From contig NZ_CP047202.1 of the NCBI RefSeq assembly GCF_030408715.1, positions 1 to 64,000 of the forward strand: a DNA stretch of 64,000 nt. Direction: 5' to 3'. Numbering within the stretch: position 1 is the stretch's first letter; every line of letters begins with the position of its first letter. A model generated the notes under the pieces. That model had not been told where the DNA came from and searched no databases. It saw only the letters and a program-made list of their open reading frames with translations. Below are positions 10,385 through 18,094 of the stretch, one piece after another. Both the position numbers and the translations under genes were made by a program. Source of the DNA: Corynebacterium confusum (GTDB taxonomy: Bacteria; Actinomycetota; Actinomycetes; Mycobacteriales; Mycobacteriaceae).

Positions 10385-11685
10385 CCTATGTCTTATATAG
10401 TGAATTCGTCGCTAGCGCTTGGTCCTGGGTGGCGGTCGCGGTGTCCATGGCGATGGGAGGATTAAGCGCTGCACTAGCCCTGTTGCTCTTGGATGCCGGC
10501 GGTGATGAGGCTGGTGCCCTGGGCGGCAGCATCTTGGGGATGGCGGTACTGGTGATTGTGGCAGTGAGCTTCTCGCAGCTTCGGCTGATTATCACCGAGC
10601 GGGCATATACCTTTGCGCGTTGGAAGCTTAGCGGGATGCCAGGATGGCTGGTTTTTGTACTGTTAGGCGTGCTCATCATGGCGGTGTGCCTCCTCGGGGC
10701 TTTCCTAGGCGCTCAACAGGCCCACTGGTTTGTCGAGCCCGCGCTGGAGCAATTACGTGCCGATGGAATTCCGCTCGGTAACCCTTCCGAAGACTTTCCC
10801 GCGAAAGCTATTGCTACGTGGGTCTGCGCTGGTGCGGGCATCGTCGGCGGGTGGTTGCCGCTATGGCGGGTCGCACGGAGAGATCCGGCTCGTGTCCCGC
10901 CGTTCCCGGAAACGGAGGCTGGCCCGTGGGCGAAAGCCTGGCGGGTCGGTCGGACGGTTATCGCCTACGGCCTGTTGGCCGCCTTAATCTATCCGGCCGT
11001 AGCTAGGAAGATCACTGAGCCGGACGAGGTGATGTCCTGGGGCATGGGCCTGATTATGGCCTTCGTCGTCCTCGGGGGATGGTTGGTACCGTCCCTCGTA
11101 CAGCTGACCTGCGCGGGACGGCTGGCCGGGCCTTTAGCACAGGTCGCGGCAGCCAACCTGCGGGCCCGGGTGCGCTTTGCAGCCCCGCAGATCGTGCCGT
11201 GGGTATTGGTCGGCACGTTGTTTTTCGGCGTTGGTTCGGCGCTCCGGATCGGGGGAGCAGAGCAGGGAGCAAGCTATAGCAGTCCCGGCGTATTTGTCGT
11301 CGTCCTAGCTCCAGTGTTGGGGCCCGCGCTCGTGGCTGCCTGCGTCATCCCCTTGCTCTTGCGGCGCCGAGTAAGCCGGGATGCTCGCGGCTTGTTTCTA
11401 TCCGGAGCGGGCCGCGGCGAGCACTCCATCCTCCAAGTGTGGGAGGCGGCATATCTAACGGCAGCGACGGCTCTTGCCGTCTTGGTGCTGGGCATTATCG
11501 TCGTCGCACCCCTCCAGGCCTCCCTGGGTCACGGTTTTTTCCCTTCCAGTTGGTGGGGCCAGCTGTGGTGGACTCCCTTCATCATCGTGATTGGAGCGAT
11601 GTTCCTGGTGACCGCGGCTATCAGAATTGCGGTTAGCCGCGCGTCTAACCCAGGTTGCGCTGCAGGATCTGTCCCATGTCGGTGA
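10369..11685 (+). CDS. ABC transporter permease (FtsX/MacB-like), altered C-terminus
   Basis: This integral membrane subunit is paired with the preceding ATPase; the 16-bp overlap implies coupled translation. The 438-residue protein has about eight to ten hydrophobic segments in the arrangement of FtsX-type permeases. The last about 14 residues (after AAIRIAVSR) come from DNA that also encodes the end of the convergent gene at 11645-12091. The two genes overlap by 41 bp tail to tail, so the natural permease end may have been lost at a junction here. Transport substrate is unknown. Confidence 0.85.
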   Translation: MGRGIAYVLYSEFVASAWSWVAVAVSMAMGGLSAALALLLLDAGGDEAGALGGSILGMAVLVIVAVSFSQLRLIITERAYTFARWKLSGMPGWLVFVLLGVLIMAVCLLGAFLGAQQAHWFVEPALEQLRADGIPLGNPSEDFPAKAIATWVCAGAGIVGGWLPLWRVARRDPARVPPFPETEAGPWAKAWRVGRTVIAYGLLAALIYPAVARKITEPDEVMSWGMGLIMAFVVLGGWLVPSLVQLTCAGRLAGPLAQVAAANLRARVRFAAPQIVPWVLVGTLFFGVGSALRIGGAEQGASYSSPGVFVVVLAPVLGPALVAACVIPLLLRRRVSRDARGLFLSGAGRGEHSILQVWEAAYLTAATALAVLVLGIIVVAPLQASLGHGFFPSSWWGQLWWTPFIIVIGAMFLVTAAIRIAVSRASNPGCAAGSVPCR

Positions 11686-12091
11686 CGTAGGGCTCCAGCA
11701 GGCCGGCGGCCTTGCCCCGCAAGCTTTGGTAGGCCTTGGTGAGGGTGGCGTTGTTGACCTTCTCGGCGTGTTGGTCGGCCACGGCCAGCAGGCTGTCGAT
11801 GACTTGCTGGCTGCGCGGGGACAGGAAGACGCCGAAGTCGTCAGAGTTGCTGTCGCTGAACTCCTGCCAGTAGCCCTCCAGCTCGCCCAGCACGTCGGGC
11901 AGCAGCCGGTCGATGGCCTGAGCCAGGACGTTGGGGCGAACCTTGGTAGCCGCCTTGAGGGCGGCTTTCAAGGCAAAGCCGCTGATGCCGGTCTGGCTAT
12001 CGATGATCTTATCCGCCAGCTTTTCCAGGTCGGAGATGGTGGAGTTCCGGCGGGGCTCTTTGAGCAGGGGAGAGAGATTGGTTGCGGTCAT
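11645..12091 (-). CDS. Conserved hypothetical protein, alpha-helical
   Basis: A 148-residue soluble, mostly helical protein without a signal peptide or membrane segment. I recognise it only as a conserved corynebacterial hypothetical. Its ATG lies 9 bp after a 51-nt copy of the tail of the Doc-like gene at 12814-13083. Before that duplication it was probably the third gene of the antitoxin-toxin operon: the ancestral toxin stop codon (TGA at 12098-12100, minus strand) survives 6 bp upstream of this ATG. Confidence 0.75.
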   Translation of the reverse strand: MTATNLSPLLKEPRRNSTISDLEKLADKIIDSQTGISGFALKAALKAATKVRPNVLAQAIDRLLPDVLGELEGYWQEFSDSNSDDFGVFLSPRSQQVIDSLLAVADQHAEKVNNATLTKAYQSLRGKAAGLLEPYVTDMGQILQRNLG

Positions 12092-12099
12092 AGAAGATC

Positions 12100-12150
12100 A
12101 ATCTACCGGTTGCTCCCGAGCGCGCAGGAAGACGCGCGCGTTGAGTTCGG
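12100..12150. repeat. 51-nt direct repeat, copy 1
   Basis: Matches 12816-12866 at 50 of 51 positions (T/C difference at 12141). It encodes the last 16 codons of the Doc-like gene without the rest of the gene. Confidence 0.9.
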
Positions 12151-12381
12151 TGACTTTCCCGCGTCCAGATTGTCATCAAAAGGCCCTTCTACGCCCACCT
12201 GCTGGAGGCGTCGGCCATGCGCACGCACCCCCACTCAAAAGAACGTTGCTTTTTCATGCAATGGCAAAGTAGGTACGCGCTTTATCGGTGCTACGGTTGG
12301 GAACAATCGTGTACCACGGGAAAACATACTATGCGCGGAGCTACTCCCCAGTAGCTAATCTTCCCTGCCGCGTGTAGAACA

Positions 12382-12807
12382 ATGTCTATGAAAATTGTCG
12401 TTTGCGTCATTTATGTCCGCTACCCGGATCACACCGAACCCCTTTGCGGGTTTGTCGAGTCCGAAGAGACCGCCCGGAAGATTGACGGCTGGTGGCGTGC
12501 ACAACCCGGTGACATGATAGGAACCTGGGAAGATTTCGAGGTCGAGGTCGATAGCCGGGACCAGATTCTCTATGGAGTGTTCACAGGCGCACCCACTCCC
12601 GAAATCACCGATAGCAGCTTCTGGGACTTTGACCCTATCTGTTACGGGGTTTACACCGACCGAGAAGAAGCTGAGAAGGCAACTAAACCAAAGTCAATCT
12701 GGGCAGCAAACAACGGCCCCCAGAAATATGTCCTTCCATTTCGTCTGGGCTGGACATATGACCGGTACTTCCCCGACGGCAAGCCCTGGCCGCCATACCG
12801 GCTGTAG
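12382..12807 (+). CDS. Orphan hypothetical protein in a 716-bp inserted segment
   Basis: A 141-residue acidic soluble protein starting MSMKIVVCVIYVRYPD, rich in Trp, Tyr and Asp. I do not recognise the family; no catalytic motif or membrane segment is evident. It is the only gene in a segment flanked by a 51-nt direct repeat of the toxin tail, on the strand opposite to the toxin-antitoxin operon, and its codon use is less GC-biased than its neighbours. It looks like a recently acquired cargo gene. Start ATG 12382 could also be ATG 12388. Confidence 0.65.
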   Translation: MSMKIVVCVIYVRYPDHTEPLCGFVESEETARKIDGWWRAQPGDMIGTWEDFEVEVDSRDQILYGVFTGAPTPEITDSSFWDFDPICYGVYTDREEAEKATKPKSIWAANNGPQKYVLPFRLGWTYDRYFPDGKPWPPYRL

Positions 12808-12813
12808 CGGAGT

Positions 12814-13083
12814 TTAATCTACCGGTTGCTCCCGAGCGCGCAGGAAGACGCGCGCGCTGAGTTCGGCGAAATCCTCGTTGCCGGTGTTCAGCGCCGGGAA
12901 GGCGCGCAGGCAGGTGCGCAAGGTCCGGGCGGCGGTCAGGTCCGAGGCTTGCACGGCGATGCCGTCGATGTGGGCGTGGGCGGCCGCTGAGGCCGCGGCC
13001 AGTGCCGCGAAATTGCTCACGCGAGCCGCCGGGTGCAGACGCTGGTATTCGCGGGCCACGAGCAACAGCTGTTCCGGGCTCAT
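12814..13083 (-). CDS. Doc/Fic-like putative toxin with degenerate active site
   Basis: An 89-residue protein that overlaps the upstream ribbon-helix-helix gene by 4 bp (ATGA), the layout of a toxin-antitoxin pair. Its outline (EQLLLVAREY, VSNFAALAAA, then FPALNTGNEDFAELSARVFLR) resembles short death-on-curing proteins, in which the Fic motif HPFxDGNKR sits at the same place. Here only Gly-Asn is kept; the His and Lys/Arg are missing, so Fic-type AMPylation or phosphorylation is unlikely. Identification as Doc-like is my inference from layout and spacing; it could be a different small toxin or an inactive remnant. Its last 16 codons lie in the 51-nt direct repeat. Confidence 0.55.
   Translation of the reverse strand: MSPEQLLLVAREYQRLHPAARVSNFAALAAASAAAHAHIDGIAVQASDLTAARTLRTCLRAFPALNTGNEDFAELSARVFLRAREQPVD
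12816..12866. repeat. 51-nt direct repeat, copy 2
   Basis: Lies at the 3' end of the Doc-like gene and matches 12100-12150 at 50 of 51 positions. The 716-bp period between copies equals the inserted segment with the 141-residue gene. Confidence 0.9.
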
Positions 13084-13289
13084 CGGGCGGACCGGATTTC
13101 GGATTCCAGCTGGGCGCGGCCGGGCAGCAACGAGCGGGCGAGGTCTTGGATGGCGGCATCGTTAAGCGTGCGGGCGGCCGCCAAAGTCACGGCGCGGATG
13201 ACGGCCTCGTGTTTGGAGGTGCCCCACGCGGACGCCAGCAGGGTCAGCGCGTGGTCTAGATCGGGGGGTAGTCGCAAGGTCATGGCCAT
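13080..13289 (-). CDS. Ribbon-helix-helix (CopG/Arc-type) antitoxin
   Basis: A 69-residue protein starting MAMTLRLPPDLDHALTLLA, the classical ribbon-helix-helix fold: a short beta strand (MTLRLP), helix A, and helix B (SKHEAVIRAVTLAAA). The C-terminal tail (residues 42-69) would bind the toxin. Start chosen at 13289; ATG at 13283 is also possible. A perfect 19-bp palindrome lies just upstream and should be its operator. It overlaps the downstream gene by ATGA. Confidence 0.78.
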   Translation of the reverse strand: MAMTLRLPPDLDHALTLLASAWGTSKHEAVIRAVTLAAARTLNDAAIQDLARSLLPGRAQLESEIRSAR

Positions 13290-13297
13290 GCCCGAAA

Positions 13298-13316
13298 TGG
13301 TATCACCGTGATACCA
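13298..13316. promoter_or_regulatory. Palindromic operator of the toxin-antitoxin operon
   Basis: TGGTATCAC C GTGATACCA is a perfect 9-bp inverted repeat around one central base, 8 bp upstream of the antitoxin start. Ribbon-helix-helix antitoxins bind such palindromes to repress their own operon. It lies in the 100-bp gap shared with gyrA. Confidence 0.7.
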
Positions 13317-13389
13317 GATATGATCTTTTCGGGACATTCTGGGCCCGTGAATGCCCGTCTGCGCCTTTGTCCCAGTACAATAGGTGGTT

Positions 13390-15945
13390 ATGAGTGACAA
13401 CAATAATGAAGATTTCGATCGGATTTTTCCGATTGATATTAACCAGGAGATGGAGTCGAGTTATATCGACTACGCCATGTCCGTCATCGTCGGCCGTGCC
13501 CTCCCGGAGGTCCGCGACGGCCTGAAGCCGGTGCACCGCCGCATCCTCTACGCGATGTTCGACTCCGGCTACCGCCCGGAGCGCAGCTACGTGAAGTCCG
13601 CCCGCCCGGTCTCTGACACCATGGGCCAGTTCCACCCCCACGGCGACTCCGCCATTTACGACACCCTGGTCCGCCTGGCGCAGTCCTGGAACATGCGCTA
13701 CCCGCTGGTAGACGGCCAGGGCAACTTCGGTTCCCGCGGTAACGACGGCCCGGCCGCCATGCGTTACACCGAGTGTAAGATGACGCCGCTGGCCATGGAG
13801 ATGGTCCGCGATATCCGCGAAAACACCGTCGACTTCTCCCCGAACTACGACGGTAAGACCTCGGAGCCGGACGTTTTGCCGTCCCGCGTGCCGAACCTGC
13901 TTATGAACGGCTCCGGCGGTATTGCCGTCGGCATGGCTACCAACATCCCGCCGCACAACCTCAACGAGCTGGCCGAGGCCATCTACTGGCTGTTGGACAA
14001 CCCGAACGCCAGCGAGGAAGAAGCCTTGGCCGCCTGCATGGAACGCGTGAAGGGCCCGGATTTCCCGACCGCCGGCCTGATTGTGGGCGACAACGGCATC
14101 AAGGACGCCTACACCACCGGCCGTGGTTCCATCCGCATGCGCGGCGTGACCAGCATCGAGGAGCACGGCTCCCGCCAGACCATCGTCATTACCGAGCTGC
14201 CCTACCAGGTCAACCCGGATAACCTCATCTCCAACGTCGCGGAGTCCGTGGCCAACGGCAAGATCGCCGGCATCTCCAAGATTGAGGACGAGTCCTCCGA
14301 CCGCGTGGGCATGCGCATTGTCGTCACCCTCAAGCGCGACGCCGTGGCTCGCGTGGTTCTCAACAACCTCTACAAGCACTCCCAGCTGCAGACCTCCTTC
14401 GGCGCCAACATGCTCTCCATCGTCGACGGCGTGCCGCGCACCCTGCGCCTGGATCAGATGCTGTCCTACTACGTGGCCCACCAGATCGAGGTCATCGTCC
14501 GGCGTACCCAGTTCCGCCTAGACGAGGCCGAGAAGCGCGCCCACATCCTGCGCGGCCTGGTCAAGGCCCTCGACATGCTGGACGAGGTCATCGCCCTCAT
14601 CCGCCGCAGCCCCACCGTGGACGAGGCCCGCGAGGGCCTGAAGTCCCTGCTGGACGTGGACGACGTCCAGGCGGACGCCATCCTGGCCATGCAGCTGCGC
14701 CGCCTGGCCGCCCTGGAGCGCCAGAAGATCGTCGACGAATTGGCCGAGATCGAAGAAGTCATCGCCGACCTGAAGGACATCCTGGCCAACGAGGCCCGCC
14801 AGCGCCAGATCGTGCACGACGAGCTCGCCGAGATCGTGGAAAAGTACGGCGACGAGCGCCGCACCCAAATCGTTGCCGCGACCGGCGACGTCACGGACGA
14901 AGACCTCATCGCCCGCGAAAACGTCGTGGTCACCATCACCGGCACCGGCTACGCCAAGCGCACCAAGGTGGATTCCTACAAGGCCCAGAAGCGCGGCGGC
15001 AAGGGCGTGCGCGGTGCGGAGCTGAAGCAGGACGACATCGTCAAGAACTTCTTCATCTGCTCCACCCACGACTGGATCCTGTTCTTCACCAACTTCGGCC
15101 GGGTCTACCGCCTCAAGGCCTACGAGCTGCCGGAGGCCGGCCGCGCCGCCCGCGGCCAGCACGTGGCCAACCTGCTGGAGTTCCAGCCGGAGGAAAAGAT
15201 CGCCCAGATCATCCAGATCCAGTCCTACGAGGATGCTCCTTACCTGGTGCTGGCCACCCAGCAGGGCCGGGTCAAGAAGTCCCGCCTGACCGACTACGAG
15301 TCGGCGCGCTCGGCCGGGCTGATCGCCATCAACCTAAACGAGGGCGACGCGCTCATCGGCGCGTCCCTGGTGGGCGAAGGCGACGACATCCTGCTCACCT
15401 CGGAACAGGGCCAGGCAATTCGCTTTACCGCCGACGACGACCAGCTGCGCCCGATGGGCCGTGCGACCGCCGGCGTGAAGGGTATGCGCTTCAAGGGCGA
15501 CGACCAGCTGCTGTCCATGTCCGTCGTCCACGACGGCGAGTTCCTGCTGGTAGCCACCTCCGGCGGCTACGGCAAGCGCACCGCCATTGAGGAATACAGC
15601 CCGCAGGGCCGCGGCGGCATGGGCGTGATGACCTTCAAGTACAACCCGAAGCGCGGCAAGCTCATCGCCGCCATCTCGGTGGATGAGGAAGACGAGATCT
15701 TCGCCATCACCTCCGCCGGCGGTGTGGTCCGTACCGAAGTCAACCAGATCCGCCCGTCCTCGCGCGCTACTATGGGCGTGCGTTTGGTCAACCTGGCCGA
15801 CGGCGTGGAGCTACTGGCCATCGACCGCAACGTCGAAGAAAGCGGCGAAGAAGAAGCCAAGGCGGTAGCTAAGGGCGAAAAGACCGTGGAAGACGTACAG
15901 GCCGAACAGCTCAAGGCGAACGATTCCGCCAAGGACGAGGAGTAA
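13390..15945 (+). CDS. gyrA: DNA gyrase subunit A
   Basis: GyrA cuts and rejoins the DNA gate of gyrase. The protein (851 residues from ATG 13390; an in-frame GTG lies at 13384 but has no better ribosome site) has the winged-helix/tower breakage domain with active-site Tyr in AAMRYTE near residue 129, and a C-terminal beta-pinwheel with the GyrA box QKRGGKG near 537. In the quinolone-resistance region the motif [12 protein letters not shown] carries Ser87 and Asp91, the residues found in susceptible corynebacteria, so no classical gyrA resistance mutation is present. DUF3566 follows after 3 bp. Confidence 0.98.
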   Translation: MSDNNNEDFDRIFPIDINQEMESSYIDYAMSVIVGRALPEVRDGLKPVHRRILYAMFDSGYRPERSYVKSARPVSDTMGQFHPHGDSAIYDTLVRLAQSWNMRYPLVDGQGNFGSRGNDGPAAMRYTECKMTPLAMEMVRDIRENTVDFSPNYDGKTSEPDVLPSRVPNLLMNGSGGIAVGMATNIPPHNLNELAEAIYWLLDNPNASEEEALAACMERVKGPDFPTAGLIVGDNGIKDAYTTGRGSIRMRGVTSIEEHGSRQTIVITELPYQVNPDNLISNVAESVANGKIAGISKIEDESSDRVGMRIVVTLKRDAVARVVLNNLYKHSQLQTSFGANMLSIVDGVPRTLRLDQMLSYYVAHQIEVIVRRTQFRLDEAEKRAHILRGLVKALDMLDEVIALIRRSPTVDEAREGLKSLLDVDDVQADAILAMQLRRLAALERQKIVDELAEIEEVIADLKDILANEARQRQIVHDELAEIVEKYGDERRTQIVAATGDVTDEDLIARENVVVTITGTGYAKRTKVDSYKAQKRGGKGVRGAELKQDDIVKNFFICSTHDWILFFTNFGRVYRLKAYELPEAGRAARGQHVANLLEFQPEEKIAQIIQIQSYEDAPYLVLATQQGRVKKSRLTDYESARSAGLIAINLNEGDALIGASLVGEGDDILLTSEQGQAIRFTADDDQLRPMGRATAGVKGMRFKGDDQLLSMSVVHDGEFLLVATSGGYGKRTAIEEYSPQGRGGMGVMTFKYNPKRGKLIAAISVDEEDEIFAITSAGGVVRTEVNQIRPSSRATMGVRLVNLADGVELLAIDRNVEESGEEEAKAVAKGEKTVEDVQAEQLKANDSAKDEE

Positions 15946-15948
15946 TAC

Positions 15949-16284
15949 ATGGCACGACGGGAAGTAACGCTTTCGCGCATCGCACCGGTCTCCGCCTTCA
16001 AGGTGGGCATGGCGATGGCCCTGGTCGGGCTCATCGCCTGGTTGCTGGCCGTGACCCTGCTCTACTTCGGCATGGCTGCCGCGGGCATCTGGGACTCGGT
16101 CAACGCGCTGGTCGGTGACGTGGGCGGTGATTTTCATGTCACTTTCGGCGTAGTCTTTTCCGCCAGCGCCCTCGTGGGCGCCATTATGGCTATCCTGGTA
16201 GCCATTCTCGTTCCGGTGATAACGATGATCTACAACGCCATCGCGGAGCTTTTCGGTGGGTTTACTTGCGACCTCGATGACTAG
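15949..16284 (+). CDS. DUF3566 transmembrane protein
   Basis: A 111-residue membrane protein encoded 3 bp after gyrA, the conserved position of the DUF3566 family in Corynebacterium and Mycobacterium. It has two long hydrophobic segments (about 19-50 and 62-95) and a basic N-terminus (MARREVTLSRI). The molecular role is not known. It must be co-transcribed with gyrA. Confidence 0.85.
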   Translation: MARREVTLSRIAPVSAFKVGMAMALVGLIAWLLAVTLLYFGMAAAGIWDSVNALVGDVGGDFHVTFGVVFSASALVGAIMAILVAILVPVITMIYNAIAELFGGFTCDLDD

Positions 16285-16300
16285 GTAAACTTTCCGTGAA

Positions 16301-16343
16301 TACCCCCTTTGAACTGGCGATTTGCTAAAGGTTCAAGGGGGTA
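16301..16343 (+). terminator. Hairpin terminator after gyrA-DUF3566
   Basis: TACCCCCTTTGAAC (16301-16314) pairs with GTTCAAGGGGGTA (16331-16343) apart from one bulged base. There is no long U-tract, but its position between the operon and the tRNA genes fits a terminator. Confidence 0.6.
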
Positions 16344-16370
16344 TGTAAAGTTCATAGTCGTTCCACACAG

Positions 16371-16447
16371 GGGCCTATAGCTCAGTCGGTTAGAGCGCAT
16401 CGCTGATAACGATGAGGTCGCTGGTTCGATTCCAGCTAGGCCCACCA
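16371..16447 (+). tRNA. tRNA-Ile(GAT)
   Basis: A full cloverleaf: acceptor GGGCCTA/TAGGCCC, D-arm GCTC..GAGC, anticodon loop CTGATAA, T-loop TTCGATT. CCA is encoded at 16445-16447. tRNA-Ala follows 8 bp later. Confidence 0.97.
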
Positions 16448-16455
16448 CGGAACAT

Positions 16456-16528
16456 GGGGCATTAGCTCAATTGGTAGAGCACCTGCTTTGCAAGCAGGAG
16501 GTCAGGAGTTCGATTCTCCTATGCTCCA
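16456..16528 (+). tRNA. tRNA-Ala(TGC)
   Basis: Acceptor GGGGCAT/ATGCTCC with the G3:U70 pair that identifies tRNA-Ala, anticodon loop TTTGCAA, T-loop TTCGATT. CCA is not encoded. Confidence 0.97.
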
Positions 16529-16540
16529 CAATCACCACAA

Positions 16541-16570
16541 ACGCCAGGCGAAACCGCCTGGTGTTTTTCT
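16541..16570 (+). terminator. Terminator of the tRNA-Ile/tRNA-Ala unit
   Basis: ACGCCAGGCG (16541-16550) pairs with CGCCTGGTGT (16555-16564), with one G:U pair, and is followed by TTTTTCTTT. Confidence 0.88.
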
Positions 16571-16634
16571 TTCCCTGCCCGGTCCCGAGGATCGTACTAG
16601 TCGGGTGTTCACCGATTAATGAAAACCTTATGCC

Positions 16635-16754
16635 GTGCGCGAGCTGGTCATGCGCACTCTCCAGGACGCCGCCAACCACATCGATGAGATGGGCTACGGC
16701 GAAGACGTCAAGGTCACCAACATGCGCCTGAAGCCACTTCCCGAATTCGCCTAA
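16635..16754 (+). pseudogene. Short coding remnant (39 codons)
   Basis: From GTG 16635 to TAA 16752-16754 there is a frame (VRELVMRTLQDAANH...KPLPEFA) with strong GC-rich coding bias but no ribosome-binding site or room for a full gene, squeezed between two tRNA units. It looks like the 3' end of a lost gene; I do not recognise the family. Confidence 0.35.
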
Positions 16755-16819
16755 AGTCGCAGCTGGGCGCCCCGATTTTTAGGCACCGGCCTCACCGGAG
16801 TACGCTTTAAAGACATAAC

Positions 16820-16892
16820 GGGGCTATAGCTCAGTTGGTAGAGCGTCGCGTTCGCAATGCGAAGGTCAGGGGTTCGATTCCCCTTAGCTCCA
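16820..16892 (+). tRNA. tRNA-Ala(CGC)
   Basis: Acceptor GGGGCTA/TAGCTCC with the alanine G3:U70 pair, D-arm GCTC..GAGC, anticodon loop TTCGCAA, T-loop TTCGATT. It reads the GCG codon, which is common in this GC-rich genome. CCA is not encoded. Confidence 0.95.
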
Positions 16893-16901
16893 CTACCGTG
16901 C

Positions 16902-16950
16902 AGGACCTGACACCGGAAACGTTGTTTTCCGGGGTCAGGTCCTTATTTTT
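16902..16950 (+). terminator. Terminator of tRNA-Ala(CGC)
   Basis: A long stem, AGGACCTGAC...GTCAGGTCCT with an inner CCGGAAA/TTTTCCGG part, followed by TTATTTTT. Confidence 0.9.
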
Positions 16951-17037
16951 AGGCTGGCTGCCCATTTTTTGGCGGGCTCAAGTAGGCGGCGCTGAGAAAT
17001 ATATTCGCTTCAGCTTTTAAGCGTTGTGTTTCCCGAC

Positions 17038-17043
17038 TACAAT
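17038..17043 (+). promoter_or_regulatory. -10 box for a leaderless marR-type gene
   Basis: TACAAT at 17038-17043 lies 7 bp before ATG 17051, so the transcript would start at or next to the start codon. Leaderless mRNAs are common in Corynebacterium, and no Shine-Dalgarno sequence precedes this gene. Confidence 0.5.
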
Positions 17044-17050
17044 ACGGTGC

Positions 17051-17533
17051 ATGAACGAAGAACCGCAGTGGCTCGACGAGGAAGAGCTGGAAGCCTTCAT
17101 GTCCCTCATGGCCGTTAACATCCGGCTGACTGCTGTCCTCGACGCCCAGCTGCGGGAGGACGCGGGACTGAGCTTCTTCGACTACACGGTGATGTCTCGT
17201 CTGTCTGAGGCCTCGGAGCACCGCATGCGCATGCGGGAGCTGGCCATTACGGCAAACGGCTCCCTGTCGCGCCTGAGCCAGGTGGTCACCCGGCTGGAGA
17301 AGAAGGGCTGGGTCGAGCGTTTCCCGGATCCCAACGACGGGCGCACCACGTTTGCCAAGCTCACCGACGCCGGCTGGGACAAGGTCGTCGCCAGCGCCCC
17401 GGGGCACGCCCGCCAGGCCCGGGCGGTGGTCGCGGACAAGCTCACCCGCTCCCAGATCCGCACCATGACGCAGGTGAACAACCGCATTATTAAGGCCATC
17501 GAGGAAGACCCCCGCTTCGGCGGGCGCTTCTAG
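17051..17533 (+). CDS. MarR-family transcriptional regulator
   Basis: A 160-residue winged-helix regulator. Helices 1-2 (about 10-60) would form the dimer interface; the recognition helix is in ITANGSLSRLSQVVTRLEKKGWVERF (about 75-101) and the wing contains the family signature DPNDGRTTFAKLTDAG. ATG 17051 was chosen over an in-frame upstream TTG because of the -10 box 7 bp before it. The stop codon overlaps that of the convergent glycosylase gene (CTAG). The nearby divergent LigB-type dioxygenase gene could be a target, but no operator is proven. Confidence 0.9.
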   Translation: MNEEPQWLDEEELEAFMSLMAVNIRLTAVLDAQLREDAGLSFFDYTVMSRLSEASEHRMRMRELAITANGSLSRLSQVVTRLEKKGWVERFPDPNDGRTTFAKLTDAGWDKVVASAPGHARQARAVVADKLTRSQIRTMTQVNNRIIKAIEEDPRFGGRF

Positions 17534-18075
17534 GCCGGGTAACCGCGCCGGCGGGACACGCTTTTATCCCAGGGGATCCAGAAGCGGAACGGCGCCTGCT
17601 GGTTCTTCGAGATGCCGATCCGCGGCCCGGCCACCCATTCGGGCTCGGCCGCGCGGGGCTCCAGCTCGACGGGGGAGGAGTTGTCCGCGAGCGTGAAGTT
17701 TAGGGCCTGGCCGAGGTTTCCCGGACCGCGCGCGAGGTTATAGAAGTCCGTCTCGCCGCGGCGGGAATAGGCTAGTTCTTTGCCGGCGACCACCTCGCCG
17801 GCGCGCAGCAGGCAACCCTGGCCGGTGCCTTCCGGCGCGCAGACGATATTGCCGTTGCGGTGGATGCCGTAGGAGGCGTAGACGTATAGCCTGCCCGGCG
17901 GGCCGAACATGGTCGCGTTCCGCGGGGTCTTGCCGCGAAAGGTGTGCGCGGCGGGGTCCTCGGTGCCCAGGTAGGCCTCGACCTCGGTGAGTCGGATCGC
18001 CACGCCGCCGAAGTGAAAGATGCAGCCCAAAAGCTGCGGGGCGACTACGTCGGCGGGGGCGGAAAAATCAATCAT
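17530..18075 (-). CDS. 3-methyladenine DNA glycosylase (AAG/MPG family)
   Basis: This enzyme removes alkylated or deaminated purines from DNA in base-excision repair. The 181-residue protein carries the family features: LTEVEAY (catalytic Glu near residue 32), the DNA-intercalating segment GRLYVYASYGIHRNGNIV near 62-79, GCLLRAGE near 88, LARGPGNLGQAL near 114 and GPRIGIS near 150. It ends tail to tail with the MarR gene and follows the dioxygenase gene by 19 bp on the minus strand, so the two may share a transcript. Confidence 0.93.
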   Translation of the reverse strand: MIDFSAPADVVAPQLLGCIFHFGGVAIRLTEVEAYLGTEDPAAHTFRGKTPRNATMFGPPGRLYVYASYGIHRNGNIVCAPEGTGQGCLLRAGEVVAGKELAYSRRGETDFYNLARGPGNLGQALNFTLADNSSPVELEPRAAEPEWVAGPRIGISKNQQAPFRFWIPWDKSVSRRRGYPA

Positions 18076-18094
18076 GGCCCCAGATTAATAGAGG

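Noticed and set aside
11627..12358. Plus-strand 243-codon frame over the hypothetical gene at 11645-12091
   Set aside because: Antisense shadow of a better-supported gene with a proper start and operon context.
13390..13670. Fluoroquinolone-resistance mutation in gyrA
   Set aside because: Ser87 and Asp91 are the wild-type residues.
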